Positions 1 through 7,869 of a stretch of DNA of 8,469 nucleotides are shown piece by piece. The stretch's first letter is position 1; every line of letters begins with the position of its first letter. Source of the DNA: Chitinophaga pinensis (GTDB lineage Bacteria > Bacteroidota > Bacteroidia > M30B66); assembly GCA_943333015.1 (NCBI GenBank), contig CALQRR010000054.1, positions 1 through 8,469 on the forward strand, given 5' to 3'. The position numbers and the translations under genes were made by a program. A model generated the notes under the pieces. That model saw nothing but the letters and a program-made list of their open reading frames with translations, did not search any database and was not told where the DNA came from.

Positions 1-732
1 GAAAAAGATGGAATTATCGTTGAGCCTAAACCAGTTCTTAGTCCGTTGGAGCGTTTCCGTTATTGGGCATCTCAAAACAAAAAAATTGTAGCTATTATTA
101 GCTTGATTTTAGTAGTATGGGTTCTGAATCAAGGTTGGAATGGTTTGATGGGAGTTGGTATTTATCAAGGATACGCACCTGAGCAACCGATCAAATTCTC
201 GCATGAAATTCATGCGGGTCAGAATAAGATTTCATGTGTGTATTGTCACAGCGGTGTTGAGAAATCGAAACATGCGAATATCCCTTCAGCCAATGTCTGT
301 ATGAACTGTCATGCATACATTCAACAAGGGCCAAGCTACGGTACTGAAGAGATTGCTAAAATTTATGCTGCTTTGGACTACAATCCGGAAACACGGGTAT
401 ACGGTCCAAACAAGAAGCCTATTCAATGGATACGCGTTCACAACTTACCAGATCACGTTTATTTCAATCACAGTCAACACGTTGCTGTAGGTAAAATAGA
501 ATGTGTTCAGTGCCACGGAGCTGTAGATTCCATGGCTGTTGTAAAACAAAATTCACCTTTGACAATGGGCTGGTGTATTGACTGTCACCGTCAGACAGAA
601 GTAGACTACAAAGACAATAAGTATTACGAAGAGCTTCACAAGCAATTCGTGAACAACCCAGATTACAAAAAAGGCGACAAATTTACGATTGGAAAAATCG
701 GTGGTTTGGAATGCTCCAAATGTCATTATTGA
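1..732 (+). CDS. actA: ActA, pentaheme cytochrome c subunit of alternative complex III (5' end outside window)
   Basis: Periplasmic multiheme cytochrome of ACIII, which receives electrons from the iron-sulfur subunit ActB and passes them towards the terminal acceptor or oxidase. The frame is open from base 1 and has no ATG, so the true start lies upstream. The only in-frame start-like codon, TTG at 46, has no ribosome binding site and would remove residues just before the membrane anchor. The visible 243 residues have one transmembrane helix (about residues 28-45 of the fragment), then five CxxCH heme c motifs: CVYCH (79-83), CMNCH (100-104), CVQCH (168-172), CIDCH (192-196) and CSKCH (238-242). 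The last motif is one residue from the stop. Extra histidines such as those in FSHEIH (66-71) and FNHSQH (155-160) are candidate second axial ligands. Fragment residues 1-15 look like a linker, so an additional N-terminal domain upstream is possible but not visible. It lies 37 bases before actB. Five motifs plus the neighbouring genes make the family assignment very safe. Confidence 0.96.
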   Translation, partial: EKDGIIVEPKPVLSPLERFRYWASQNKKIVAIISLILVVWVLNQGWNGLMGVGIYQGYAPEQPIKFSHEIHAGQNKISCVYCHSGVEKSKHANIPSANVCMNCHAYIQQGPSYGTEEIAKIYAALDYNPETRVYGPNKKPIQWIRVHNLPDHVYFNHSQHVAVGKIECVQCHGAVDSMAVVKQNSPLTMGWCIDCHRQTEVDYKDNKYYEELHKQFVNNPDYKKGDKFTIGKIGGLECSKCHY

Positions 733-769
733 TCCACATCCCTCTTCATAACCCGGACTTTTACGAAGT

Positions 770-3700
770 ATGAGCAATTCGAAGAAATACTGGAAAGGCA
801 TCGAAGAACTGCAGGAAACCCCTGAGTTCGTTAAACTTCAGCAGAATGAATTTGCGGAAGACCTTCCGGTTGATCAATTCCTCGGTGATGACCGCATCGT
901 GGATACATCCACCAACCGTAGGGATTTTCTAAAATTCCTGGGCTTTAGTGTAACTGCTGCATCTCTTGCAGCGTGTGAAACTCCTGTCCGGAAAGCTATT
1001 CCTTATCTGAACAAACCGGAAGAAATCACTCCCGGAGTTGCTAATTTTTACGCTTCCACCTATTGGGATGGTAATGATTTTGCAGGTGTTTTAGTAAAAA
1101 CACGTGAAGGTCGCCCGATTAAAGTAGACGGTAATGATTTATGTTCCATCACACAAGGTGGTTCCAATGCACGCGTTCAGGCTTCAGTTCTTTCTCTATA
1201 TGATAGTGCCCGTATTAAAGGGCCACTTATGGGTGGAAAAGAGAGCGATTGGAAAGCCATCGATTCAGATGTAAACGCAAAACTTGCTGGTATTGCAGCA
1301 GCAGGTGGAGCTATTCGCATTTTGACGTCAACGCTGATTAGTCCTTCTTTGAAATCAGCTTTATCTGAATTCAGCACAAAATATCCCACTACACAAGTAG
1401 TTACTTACGATACGATTTCCTTCAAAGGAATGGCAGATGCAAATCTTGCTTCTTTTGGTAAATCAATGATTCCAACCTATAATTTCGATAAAGCTGAAGT
1501 TATTGTTGGTATTGGTTGTGACTTCCTTGCAAATTGGCTAAGTCCAGTAGAGCATGCTCGTCAGTACGGAATTACTCGTAAACTGGACAAGGACAAAAAG
1601 AAAATGTCCCGACATGTTCAGATTGAATCGTTGTTGAGCGTTACAGGTTCGAATGCTGATAAGCGTATTGCTTTGAAACCGTCGCAACTTGGTTTGGCGG
1701 TTGTTAATCTATACAACAAACTAACGGGAAGCAATCTAGCATCCAAAAGTCTTGATGCAAAAGATGCAGCTATCGCAGAACTTGCTAAGGAACTGAATGC
1801 CGCTAAAGGTAAATCACTGGTTGTTTGCGGAGTCAATGACGCCCACATTCAACAGGTTGTCAATGCGATAAACACACATCTTGGTTCTTATGGTTCCACC
1901 ATAAACAAAGAGATAGAAGATTATACGCATCAAGGTAATGATGTTGCTGTGAACGCGTTGGTTTCAGATATGGCTGCCGGGAAAATTTCAGCATTGTTCA
2001 TTCACAATCTGAATCCAGTTTATACACTTCCGAACGGTGCAGCTTTTAAAGAAGCACTTTCAAAAGTTACTTTATCTGTTTCTTTTGCTGATCGTGCCGA
2101 TGAAACAGCAGTTGCTTGTAAAATTACGGCTCCGGATCACCACTATCTGGAATCATGGTCTGATGCGAATCCACGCAAAGGTCATTATGCTTTAGGTCAA
2201 CCGACTATAAATCCATTGTTTTCTACACGTCAGGCACTTGAAAGCTTTTTGACATGGTCAGGAAATACCAGCAATGCGCATGATTACATCTCCAAAGTTT
2301 GGGAGACAACGATCTATCCATCCGCATCCGGTTTTATTAGCTTTAATGATTTCTGGTATAATTCGCTGCGTGACGGAGTTATGGCAAGTGCAGCTCCGGT
2401 TGCCACTGTTGTAGCATCAGATGCGACAGAAGTAAAATCCGAAAAATTCATTCCATTATTGACAAGTTCTGCTGAACCTGTTACAGTTGCTATTTCTAGT
2501 GATGTAAGTTCTGCTGCGTCAGCAATTGTCGCCAAGGCTGGTAAAGTATCGGGAATTGAACTTGTTATCTATCAAAAAACAGGAACTGGAACTGGAAATC
2601 AGGCAAACAATCCTTGGATTCAAGAATTACCAGATCCAATAACAAAAGTTACCTGGGACAATTATGTATTGATGAATCCTGAAGAAATGAAGGAGAAAGG
2701 ATTCAATGCATTGATGGGCCAGGAGCAATTGGCAGATGTTGTTGAGCTTAAGTTAGGTTCAACTTCCATTCAACTACCTGTTGTTGCACAACCAGGATTA
2801 CCCAAAGGAGTCGTTGCTGTTGCACTTGGTTACGGACGCACTGCTGCTGGTAAAACAGCCAATAATATTGGAGCAAATGCATTTCCGTTCATCACTTTTA
2901 CCGATGGAACATATCAGTACACTAATTCTGGTGTAACGGTATCTGAAAGCAAAGACAAATACAACATTGCTGCTACACAAACTCACCATACAATGATGGG
3001 TCGTGAGATTGTGAAAGAGGCAACATTGGAAGAATATAAGAAAGATTCAAAAGCAGGAAATGAAGATTTGCTGTATGCTACGAATCTGAAGACCGTTGGA
3101 AAAGATGGTAAAGCAACAGCGAAAGAACTAAACCTTTGGGAATCGTTCGAAAACAACAACCACTTCTGGAACATGGCGATCGACCTGAATTCCTGTATAG
3201 GATGTGGCGCCTGTGTTATTAGCTGTACTGCTGAAAATAATGTACCCGTTGTAGGAAAAGACGAAGTTCGTCGAAGCCGTGAAATGCACTGGATGCGCAT
3301 TGACCGTTACTATAGTTCAGACATGAACGAAGAAGTAGCGGAAAAAGAAGGAGTTGGAGCAATTGACAAATTCCTAAAAATGGAAGTTCCTGCTTCTGCT
3401 GATACAGTAGAGGTTGTTTTCCAGCCGGTAATGTGTCAGCATTGTAATCATGCTCCGTGCGAAACAGTTTGCCCGGTATTGGCTACAACACACAGTTTGG
3501 AAGGGTTGAATCAGATGACGTATAACCGTTGTATCGGTACACGTTATTGTGCAAACAACTGTCCGTACAAGGTTCGTCGTTTCAATTGGTTCCGTTACAA
3601 TGAAAATGTTGAATTTGATTTCAACATGTACGATGACCTGGGTAAAATGGTATTGAATCCGGATGTTACAGTACGTTCACGAGGAGTAATGGAAAAATGC

Positions 3701-3964
3701 TCCATGTGTATCCAACGTATTCAGACTGGAAAACTAGATGCTAAAAAGACCAGCAGCCGTCCAAAAGATGGTGCTATTAAAACAGCATGTCAGCAGTCTT
3801 GTCCTACGAATGCGATCACATTCGGAGATTTCAACGATCAGCAATCGGAAGTTCGTAAGGCTTGGAACAATGAGCGTAAATATCAACTTCTTGAAGAAGT
3901 AGGTACACAGCCATCTGTTTTCTACTTGACAAAAATCCGTAACAAATCTGCCAACGAGGCTTAA
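770..3964 (+). CDS. actB: ActB, fused molybdopterin-oxidoreductase-like and iron-sulfur subunit of alternative complex III
   Basis: Large periplasmic electron-transfer subunit (1064 aa) linking quinol oxidation in ActC to the hemes of ActA/ActE. The N-terminus carries a twin-arginine motif, TNRRDFLKF (Arg50-Arg51), after an unusually long 49-residue leader. A lipobox, LAAC, ends at Cys69, predicting Tat export and lipid anchoring. Residues about 90-770 resemble a molybdopterin oxidoreductase catalytic subunit, including a conserved stretch from about 609 (NNPWIQELPDPITKVTWDNY). The usual N-terminal cluster cysteines are absent, in keeping with the ACIII family having no molybdenum cofactor. 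Residues about 800-1020 form a four-cluster ferredoxin domain: C809/C812/C815/C819, C889/C892/C897/C901, C921/T924/C927/C931, and C977/C980/C1007/C1011. Thr924 replaces a cysteine, fitting one [3Fe-4S] plus three [4Fe-4S] clusters. The ATG at 770 is chosen because it gives the full family-like leader; no Shine-Dalgarno precedes it. The fused B1-B2 form is typical of Bacteroidota. actC follows after 26 bases. Confidence 0.97.
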   Translation: MSNSKKYWKGIEELQETPEFVKLQQNEFAEDLPVDQFLGDDRIVDTSTNRRDFLKFLGFSVTAASLAACETPVRKAIPYLNKPEEITPGVANFYASTYWDGNDFAGVLVKTREGRPIKVDGNDLCSITQGGSNARVQASVLSLYDSARIKGPLMGGKESDWKAIDSDVNAKLAGIAAAGGAIRILTSTLISPSLKSALSEFSTKYPTTQVVTYDTISFKGMADANLASFGKSMIPTYNFDKAEVIVGIGCDFLANWLSPVEHARQYGITRKLDKDKKKMSRHVQIESLLSVTGSNADKRIALKPSQLGLAVVNLYNKLTGSNLASKSLDAKDAAIAELAKELNAAKGKSLVVCGVNDAHIQQVVNAINTHLGSYGSTINKEIEDYTHQGNDVAVNALVSDMAAGKISALFIHNLNPVYTLPNGAAFKEALSKVTLSVSFADRADETAVACKITAPDHHYLESWSDANPRKGHYALGQPTINPLFSTRQALESFLTWSGNTSNAHDYISKVWETTIYPSASGFISFNDFWYNSLRDGVMASAAPVATVVASDATEVKSEKFIPLLTSSAEPVTVAISSDVSSAASAIVAKAGKVSGIELVIYQKTGTGTGNQANNPWIQELPDPITKVTWDNYVLMNPEEMKEKGFNALMGQEQLADVVELKLGSTSIQLPVVAQPGLPKGVVAVALGYGRTAAGKTANNIGANAFPFITFTDGTYQYTNSGVTVSESKDKYNIAATQTHHTMMGREIVKEATLEEYKKDSKAGNEDLLYATNLKTVGKDGKATAKELNLWESFENNNHFWNMAIDLNSCIGCGACVISCTAENNVPVVGKDEVRRSREMHWMRIDRYYSSDMNEEVAEKEGVGAIDKFLKMEVPASADTVEVVFQPVMCQHCNHAPCETVCPVLATTHSLEGLNQMTYNRCIGTRYCANNCPYKVRRFNWFRYNENVEFDFNMYDDLGKMVLNPDVTVRSRGVMEKCSMCIQRIQTGKLDAKKTSSRPKDGAIKTACQQSCPTNAITFGDFNDQQSEVRKAWNNERKYQLLEEVGTQPSVFYLTKIRNKSANEA

Positions 3965-3990
3965 TTCATTCGCTTTAGCATAGAGACGAT

Positions 3991-5370
3991 ATGGAAAATC
4001 ATTCAACAGCCACTGTAAGACAACCTCTTATACTTGGTAATAAAACATATCACCAGATTTCTGAGGATATTGCGCGCCCTATTGAAGGAAAAGCGAGCAA
4101 ATTATTCAAAGTGGTATTTGTCATTTCCGTCCTTTTGGCTCTATGGGGCGTTGGATGTTTTGCTTATACTATTGGAACTGGTATTGGTGTTTGGGGAAAT
4201 AACAAATCTGTAGGTTGGGCCTGGGATATTACCAACTTCGTTTGGTGGGTAGGTATCGGTCACGCTGGAACGTTAATCTCTGCGGTTCTGTTATTGTTTC
4301 GTCAACGTTGGAGAATGTCCATCAACCGCTCGGCAGAAGCAATGACCATTTTTGCTGTAATCTGTGCAGCATTGTTCCCCGTGATGCACATGGGGCGTGT
4401 ATGGGTTGCTTATTGGGTATTCCCACTTCCAAATCAGTTTGGATCACTATGGGTGAATTTTAACTCCCCACTTCTTTGGGATGTATTTGCAATTTCTACG
4501 TATTTCACGGTATCTCTCGTTTTTTGGTATACTGGTTTGATTCCCGATTTTGCGACCATCCGTGATCGTCAAATGAAACCACGTATGCAAAGAATTTACA
4601 ACATCCTGAGTTTCGGATGGAGTGGATCTGCCAAGCAGTGGTCACGATTTGAAGAAGTTTCTTTGGTATTGGCTGGATTGTCAACACCGCTTGTGCTTTC
4701 TGTACACACGATTGTATCCATGGACTTTGCAACTTCGGTTATTCCAGGTTGGCATACGACCATCTTCCCTCCTTACTTCGTAGCTGGTGCCATCTTCTCC
4801 GGATTTGCAATGGTATTGACATTGTTGATCATCATGCGTAAAGTGTTGAATCTGGAAGATTACATTACCATTCAGCACATCGAACTGATGAATAAAATCA
4901 TCATCGTTACGGGTTCTATTGTTGGGGTAGCTTACTTGACTGAACTTTTTACTTCCTGGTATTCTGGAGTTGAGTACGAACAATATGCATTCTTGAATCG
5001 TGCAACAGGTCCATACTGGTGGTCTAACTGGTCAATGATGACGTGTAACGTAATTACACCACAGCTTTTCTGGTTCAAAAAAATCCGTACAAGTTTGGTT
5101 GCTACATTCATCATTTCGATTTTTGTAAATATCGGAATGTGGTTTGAGCGTTTTGTAATCATTGTGACGTCACTTCACCGCGATTATCTGCCATCCAGCT
5201 GGACTATGTTCCACCCGACATTTGTCGATGTAGGAATCTTCATTGGAACTATCGGTATTTTCTTCACCTGCTTTTTAATTTTCTCACGTACATTCCCTGT
5301 GATTGCATTGAGCGAATTGAAGACCATCTTGAAAACTACCAGCGAAAATCCTAAACAACCGCACCACTGA
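3991..5370 (+). CDS. actC: ActC, NrfD/PsrC-like membrane quinol-oxidising subunit of alternative complex III
   Basis: Polytopic inner-membrane subunit (459 aa) of the NrfD/PsrC family. In ACIII it holds the quinol site next to the [3Fe-4S] cluster of ActB and a candidate proton path. About ten hydrophobic segments can be seen, roughly at residues 39-62, 80-103, 117-140, 160-182, 222-244, 260-284, 302-322, 346-361, 367-394 and 410-432. Polar residues inside or at the edges of helices that are plausible for quinol or proton chemistry are His91 (GIGHAGT), His133 (FPVMHMGR), Asp164 (PLLWDVF), His239 and Asp245 ([10 protein letters not shown]); these roles are inferred by family analogy. The ATG at 3991 gives a soluble N-terminus of about 38 residues ahead of helix 1. 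Only a weak GAGA lies upstream. The gene sits between actB and actD, with just 6 bases to actD. ActF is a shorter member with a similar ten-helix plan; position between actB and actD and the family sequence separate the two. Confidence 0.96.
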   Translation: MENHSTATVRQPLILGNKTYHQISEDIARPIEGKASKLFKVVFVISVLLALWGVGCFAYTIGTGIGVWGNNKSVGWAWDITNFVWWVGIGHAGTLISAVLLLFRQRWRMSINRSAEAMTIFAVICAALFPVMHMGRVWVAYWVFPLPNQFGSLWVNFNSPLLWDVFAISTYFTVSLVFWYTGLIPDFATIRDRQMKPRMQRIYNILSFGWSGSAKQWSRFEEVSLVLAGLSTPLVLSVHTIVSMDFATSVIPGWHTTIFPPYFVAGAIFSGFAMVLTLLIIMRKVLNLEDYITIQHIELMNKIIIVTGSIVGVAYLTELFTSWYSGVEYEQYAFLNRATGPYWWSNWSMMTCNVITPQLFWFKKIRTSLVATFIISIFVNIGMWFERFVIIVTSLHRDYLPSSWTMFHPTFVDVGIFIGTIGIFFTCFLIFSRTFPVIALSELKTILKTTSENPKQPHH

Positions 5371-5376
5371 TCCGTT

Positions 5377-5913
5377 ATGAGCAATAAAGTAATCTACGGA
5401 GTATTTGACGATGAGGAAGTGCTTCTCACGAGTGCGAAAGCGCTTCGAAGTAAAGGTGTCCGCATCAAGGATGTATTCTCCCCATTTCCAATTCACGGAT
5501 TAGATCCGGTAATCGGCATAAAGCCAACTCGTTTGTCAAATGCAGCATTCTTTTATGGAATGTTCGGGACAGCAACAGCAATCTGGATGACTTGGTACAT
5601 GCTCATTTCCGATTGGCCCATGAATATTGGTGGTAAACCAAATGCCAATTGGATTGAAAACATGCCAGCCTTCATTCCAGTGACGTTCGAATTGACAGTA
5701 TTTTGTGCTGCACACGGAATGGTACTGAGCTACCTATTGGTGAATAAACTGTATCCTGGACGTAAGCCGCACAATCCGGATTTACGTTCTACGGATGATA
5801 AGTTCATCATGGAAATCCAGTCTTCTGAAAATAAGCGAGTATCTGAAGATGAGATACTTTCTACACTTCGTAGTACCGGTGCGATAGAAATCAATCAAAA
5901 AGACCTGAAATAA
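5377..5913 (+). CDS. actD: ActD, DUF3341-type two-helix subunit of alternative complex III
   Basis: Small membrane subunit of ACIII (178 aa), assigned by its DUF3341-like sequence and its place between actC and actE. It has a soluble N-terminal domain of about 50 residues (VIYGVFDDEEVLLTSAKAL) with the recognisable motif FSPFPIHGLD (34-43). A hairpin of two transmembrane helices follows (about 55-77 and 98-122), joined by a loop with GGKPNANW; a Pro-rich entry to helix 2, MPAFIPVTFELTV (96-108), is typical of the family. The tail of about 55 residues is charged and acidic. It contains no heme or cluster motif, so it is probably structural, and its precise role is not known from sequence. The start lies only 6 bases after the actC stop, without a Shine-Dalgarno, which suggests translation coupled to actC. 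Its stop codon TAA runs straight into the strong ribosome binding site of actE. Confidence 0.94.
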   Translation: MSNKVIYGVFDDEEVLLTSAKALRSKGVRIKDVFSPFPIHGLDPVIGIKPTRLSNAAFFYGMFGTATAIWMTWYMLISDWPMNIGGKPNANWIENMPAFIPVTFELTVFCAAHGMVLSYLLVNKLYPGRKPHNPDLRSTDDKFIMEIQSSENKRVSEDEILSTLRSTGAIEINQKDLK

Positions 5914-5918
5914 GGAGG
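5912..5918 (+). promoter_or_regulatory. Strong Shine-Dalgarno of actE, overlapping the actD stop codon
   Basis: AAGGAGG, a perfect match to the anti-Shine-Dalgarno of 16S rRNA, ends seven bases before the actE ATG (5926) and shares bases with the actD TAA (5911-5913). None of the other four starts with a visible upstream region and complete reading (actB, actC, actD, actF), nor coxB, has anything comparable. This site supports the ATG at 5926 as the actE start. Confidence 0.85.
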
Positions 5919-5925
5919 TTCCGAA

Positions 5926-6609
5926 ATGACTAAGAACGCCCGATCAATTCTGTATACATTATCTGCTGCTTTTATTGGTAGTATGATAGTTACTTCCTGT
6001 TCCAATAATCCATTGAGTCCGGGAGTTGAATATGCACCAGACATGTACCGAGGTCCTGCTTTGGAAGCCTACGGTGTGAGTACTGTTTTTGGAGATAGTA
6101 TGGCATCTCGTAAACCTGTTGCCGGAACAATTCCACGAAACCATGCAGAGACACTCCCTTTTTACGAACCTTACGCGTATCCTAATACAAACGAAGGATA
6201 CGAAGCCGCTGGATTAGGACTTAAAAATCCATTGGTTGCTTCAGCGGAAGATCTAGCAAAGGGCGAGAAAATTTATACTAATTTTTGTATACACTGTCAT
6301 GGTGCTAAAGGAGATGGTAATGGAATTCTTGTCGAGCGGGATAAATTTGCAGGAGTGCCTTCGTATTACGGAGCAGCTTTAAAAGATCTTCCGGAAGGAA
6401 AAATGTATCACACGATCTATTATGGTAAAAACATGATGGGATCACATGCATCACAAATTAATTACAACGAACGCTGGCAAGTGATACGTTGGGTTCAGAA
6501 ATTACGTGCAGATGGCTTAGGTCAGAGTGCACCATCTGATTCGACTGCATCACCTGCTCCGGTTGCAACTGCCACTGCAGTAACGGAGATTCTACCAGTT
6601 AAGAAGTAA
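5926..6609 (+). CDS. actE: ActE, monoheme cytochrome c lipoprotein of alternative complex III
   Basis: Periplasmic monoheme cytochrome c subunit of ACIII (227 aa), probably one of the electron exit points towards the oxidase. A lipoprotein signal peptide is visible: basic start (MTKNAR), hydrophobic core, and lipobox VTSC with the acylated Cys at residue 25. An ordered extension of about 80 residues follows (PGVEYAPDMYRGPALEAY is a family-typical stretch). A class I cytochrome c domain spans about 105-195: heme motif CIHCH (121-125), the loop GAKGDGNG after it, and a sixth ligand Met170 or Met171 in KNMMGSHASQI. The closing helix is RWQVIRWVQKLRA. The C-terminal 30 residues are a low-complexity Ala/Pro/Ser/Thr tail, probably flexible. 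The start at 5926 is fixed by the perfect Shine-Dalgarno. It lies 12 bases after actD and 30 before actF. Confidence 0.96.
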   Translation: MTKNARSILYTLSAAFIGSMIVTSCSNNPLSPGVEYAPDMYRGPALEAYGVSTVFGDSMASRKPVAGTIPRNHAETLPFYEPYAYPNTNEGYEAAGLGLKNPLVASAEDLAKGEKIYTNFCIHCHGAKGDGNGILVERDKFAGVPSYYGAALKDLPEGKMYHTIYYGKNMMGSHASQINYNERWQVIRWVQKLRADGLGQSAPSDSTASPAPVATATAVTEILPVKK

Positions 6610-6639
6610 AACCTGACGCTAACGATTAATACAGGTACA

Positions 6640-7839
6640 ATGAACTATACCTTCTCTTCGAAAACACGGAATATCTGCTTCATCTTGATGGCGATCGGTC
6701 TGGTCAGCATCGTGGGTGCATTTATAGCAGATTCACACCGTGCATGGCCCAGCCTATTGTTGAACTCATTCTTCTTCATGGCCATTGCGTTGGGATCACT
6801 GTTTTTCATCGCAATTCAATACGCTGCAGAAGCCGGTTGGTCAGCTGTAGTAAAACGTCCAATGGAAGCCATTGCTAGCTATCTTCCTTACGGAGCAGTT
6901 TTTTTAGGAATCGTAGTAACACTTTCTGCGCTTCACTTCAATCACATCTACCACTGGGCAGATCCGGAAATCCTTCATCCTACTCTTGAAAATGGTCAGC
7001 CAAACCCACACTTTGATAAAATCATTGCTGGGAAAAGTGGATTCTTAAACCCAGTATTTTACATCATTCGTACTGTTGTTTACTTACTTGGTTGGGTCCT
7101 CTTTCTTCGTGCTTTCATGAAGCGTTCTGAAATAGAAGCTAAAGGATTAGACGTAACGAACTGGAAACGCAGTCAAAGTCTTGCTGCATGGTTCCTTGTG
7201 TTTTTCGCAGTAACATCCTCCACATCTGCTTGGGATTGGATCATGTCTATTGACACACACTGGTTCAGTACACTCTTTGGATGGTATACGTTTGCTGGTT
7301 TCTTTGTGAGTGCTTTGACCATGATCACCCTTGTTGTACTTTATTTAAAAGGACAAGGATTGCTCCCCGAAGTGACAGACAACCATATTCATGACCTTGG
7401 TAAATTCATGTTTGCGTTTTCAATTTTCTGGACGTATTTGTGGACATCTCAGTTTATGCTGATTTGGTATTCCAACATTCCAGAGGAAGTCACCTATTAC
7501 ATGGATCGTTTCGCTAATTACAAATTCCTTTTTCTATTGAATTTGTTCCTCAATTTCTTCTTCCCATTCCTAGTATTGATGAAGCGTGGATCAAAAAGAA
7601 ATTACAACCTTCTTTTCTTTGTAGGTATTGTAATACTCTTTGGACACTGGAGTGATAACTTTGTCATGATCATGCCGGGTACAATGAAAGAACATTGGCA
7701 TATGGGCTGGGTAGAAATCGGAACAATGTTAGGCTTCCTTGGTTTATTTGGATACGTAGTGCTTAGTAAACTTGCAAGCCGCCCTGTTTCCAACCCTACA
7801 CACGTTTTCTATCAGGAAAGTGTTCATCATCATATTTAA
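6640..7839 (+). CDS. actF: ActF, second ten-helix membrane subunit of alternative complex III
   Basis: Integral membrane subunit of ACIII (399 aa), distantly related to ActC/NrfD but believed not to carry the main quinol site. About ten hydrophobic helices are seen, near residues 10-30, 37-62, 82-100, 137-158, 178-200, 211-240, 253-280, 293-315, 325-345 and 359-378. A periplasmic or cytoplasmic loop rich in His, Asp and Pro lies between helices 3 and 4 (NHIYHWADPEILHP, 101-114). The segment SSTSAWDWIMSIDTHWFSTL (193-212) is strongly characteristic of ActF, with Asp199 and Asp205 as buried or interfacial acids that could serve proton transfer (inference). The short C-terminus is His-rich (HHH at 396-398). 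The ATG at 6640 follows actE by 30 bases with at most a weak AGG upstream. coxB starts 30 bases after its stop, in the same direction, with no terminator between. Confidence 0.95.
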   Translation: MNYTFSSKTRNICFILMAIGLVSIVGAFIADSHRAWPSLLLNSFFFMAIALGSLFFIAIQYAAEAGWSAVVKRPMEAIASYLPYGAVFLGIVVTLSALHFNHIYHWADPEILHPTLENGQPNPHFDKIIAGKSGFLNPVFYIIRTVVYLLGWVLFLRAFMKRSEIEAKGLDVTNWKRSQSLAAWFLVFFAVTSSTSAWDWIMSIDTHWFSTLFGWYTFAGFFVSALTMITLVVLYLKGQGLLPEVTDNHIHDLGKFMFAFSIFWTYLWTSQFMLIWYSNIPEEVTYYMDRFANYKFLFLLNLFLNFFFPFLVLMKRGSKRNYNLLFFVGIVILFGHWSDNFVMIMPGTMKEHWHMGWVEIGTMLGFLGLFGYVVLSKLASRPVSNPTHVFYQESVHHHI

Positions 7840-7869
7840 TTCGAATCCCTTCATCAGAAAATCATCCAT

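Noticed and set aside
46..732. TTG at 46 as the start of actA
   Set aside because: The frame continues upstream without a stop to base 1, no ribosome binding site precedes the TTG, and the window edge is the simpler explanation for the missing ATG.
2579..2600. Short direct repeat of GGAACT encoding alternating Thr-Gly in ActB (near residues 604-609)
   Set aside because: There are only two exact units plus a partial one; too short to suggest phase variation, and the frame is intact.
2983..3300. 105-codon open frame on the - strand opposite the start of the ActB iron-sulfur domain
   Set aside because: It overlaps a strongly conserved coding region, has no recognisable domain and no ribosome binding site. 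It is best explained as an antisense shadow of actB.
4215..4463. 82-codon open frame on the + strand inside actC
   Set aside because: It lies wholly in another frame of a clear membrane protein gene, and its translation has no family features.
1323..5172. Palindrome TGACGTCA occurring twice, at 1323-1330 (actB) and 5165-5172 (actC)
   Set aside because: Both copies are inside conserved coding sequence far from any gene start, so an operator role is not supported; most likely coincidence.
7840..7869. Possible promoter or terminator between actF and coxB
   Set aside because: The 30 bases contain no hairpin with a T-run and nothing like the Bacteroidota TAnnTTTG promoter element.
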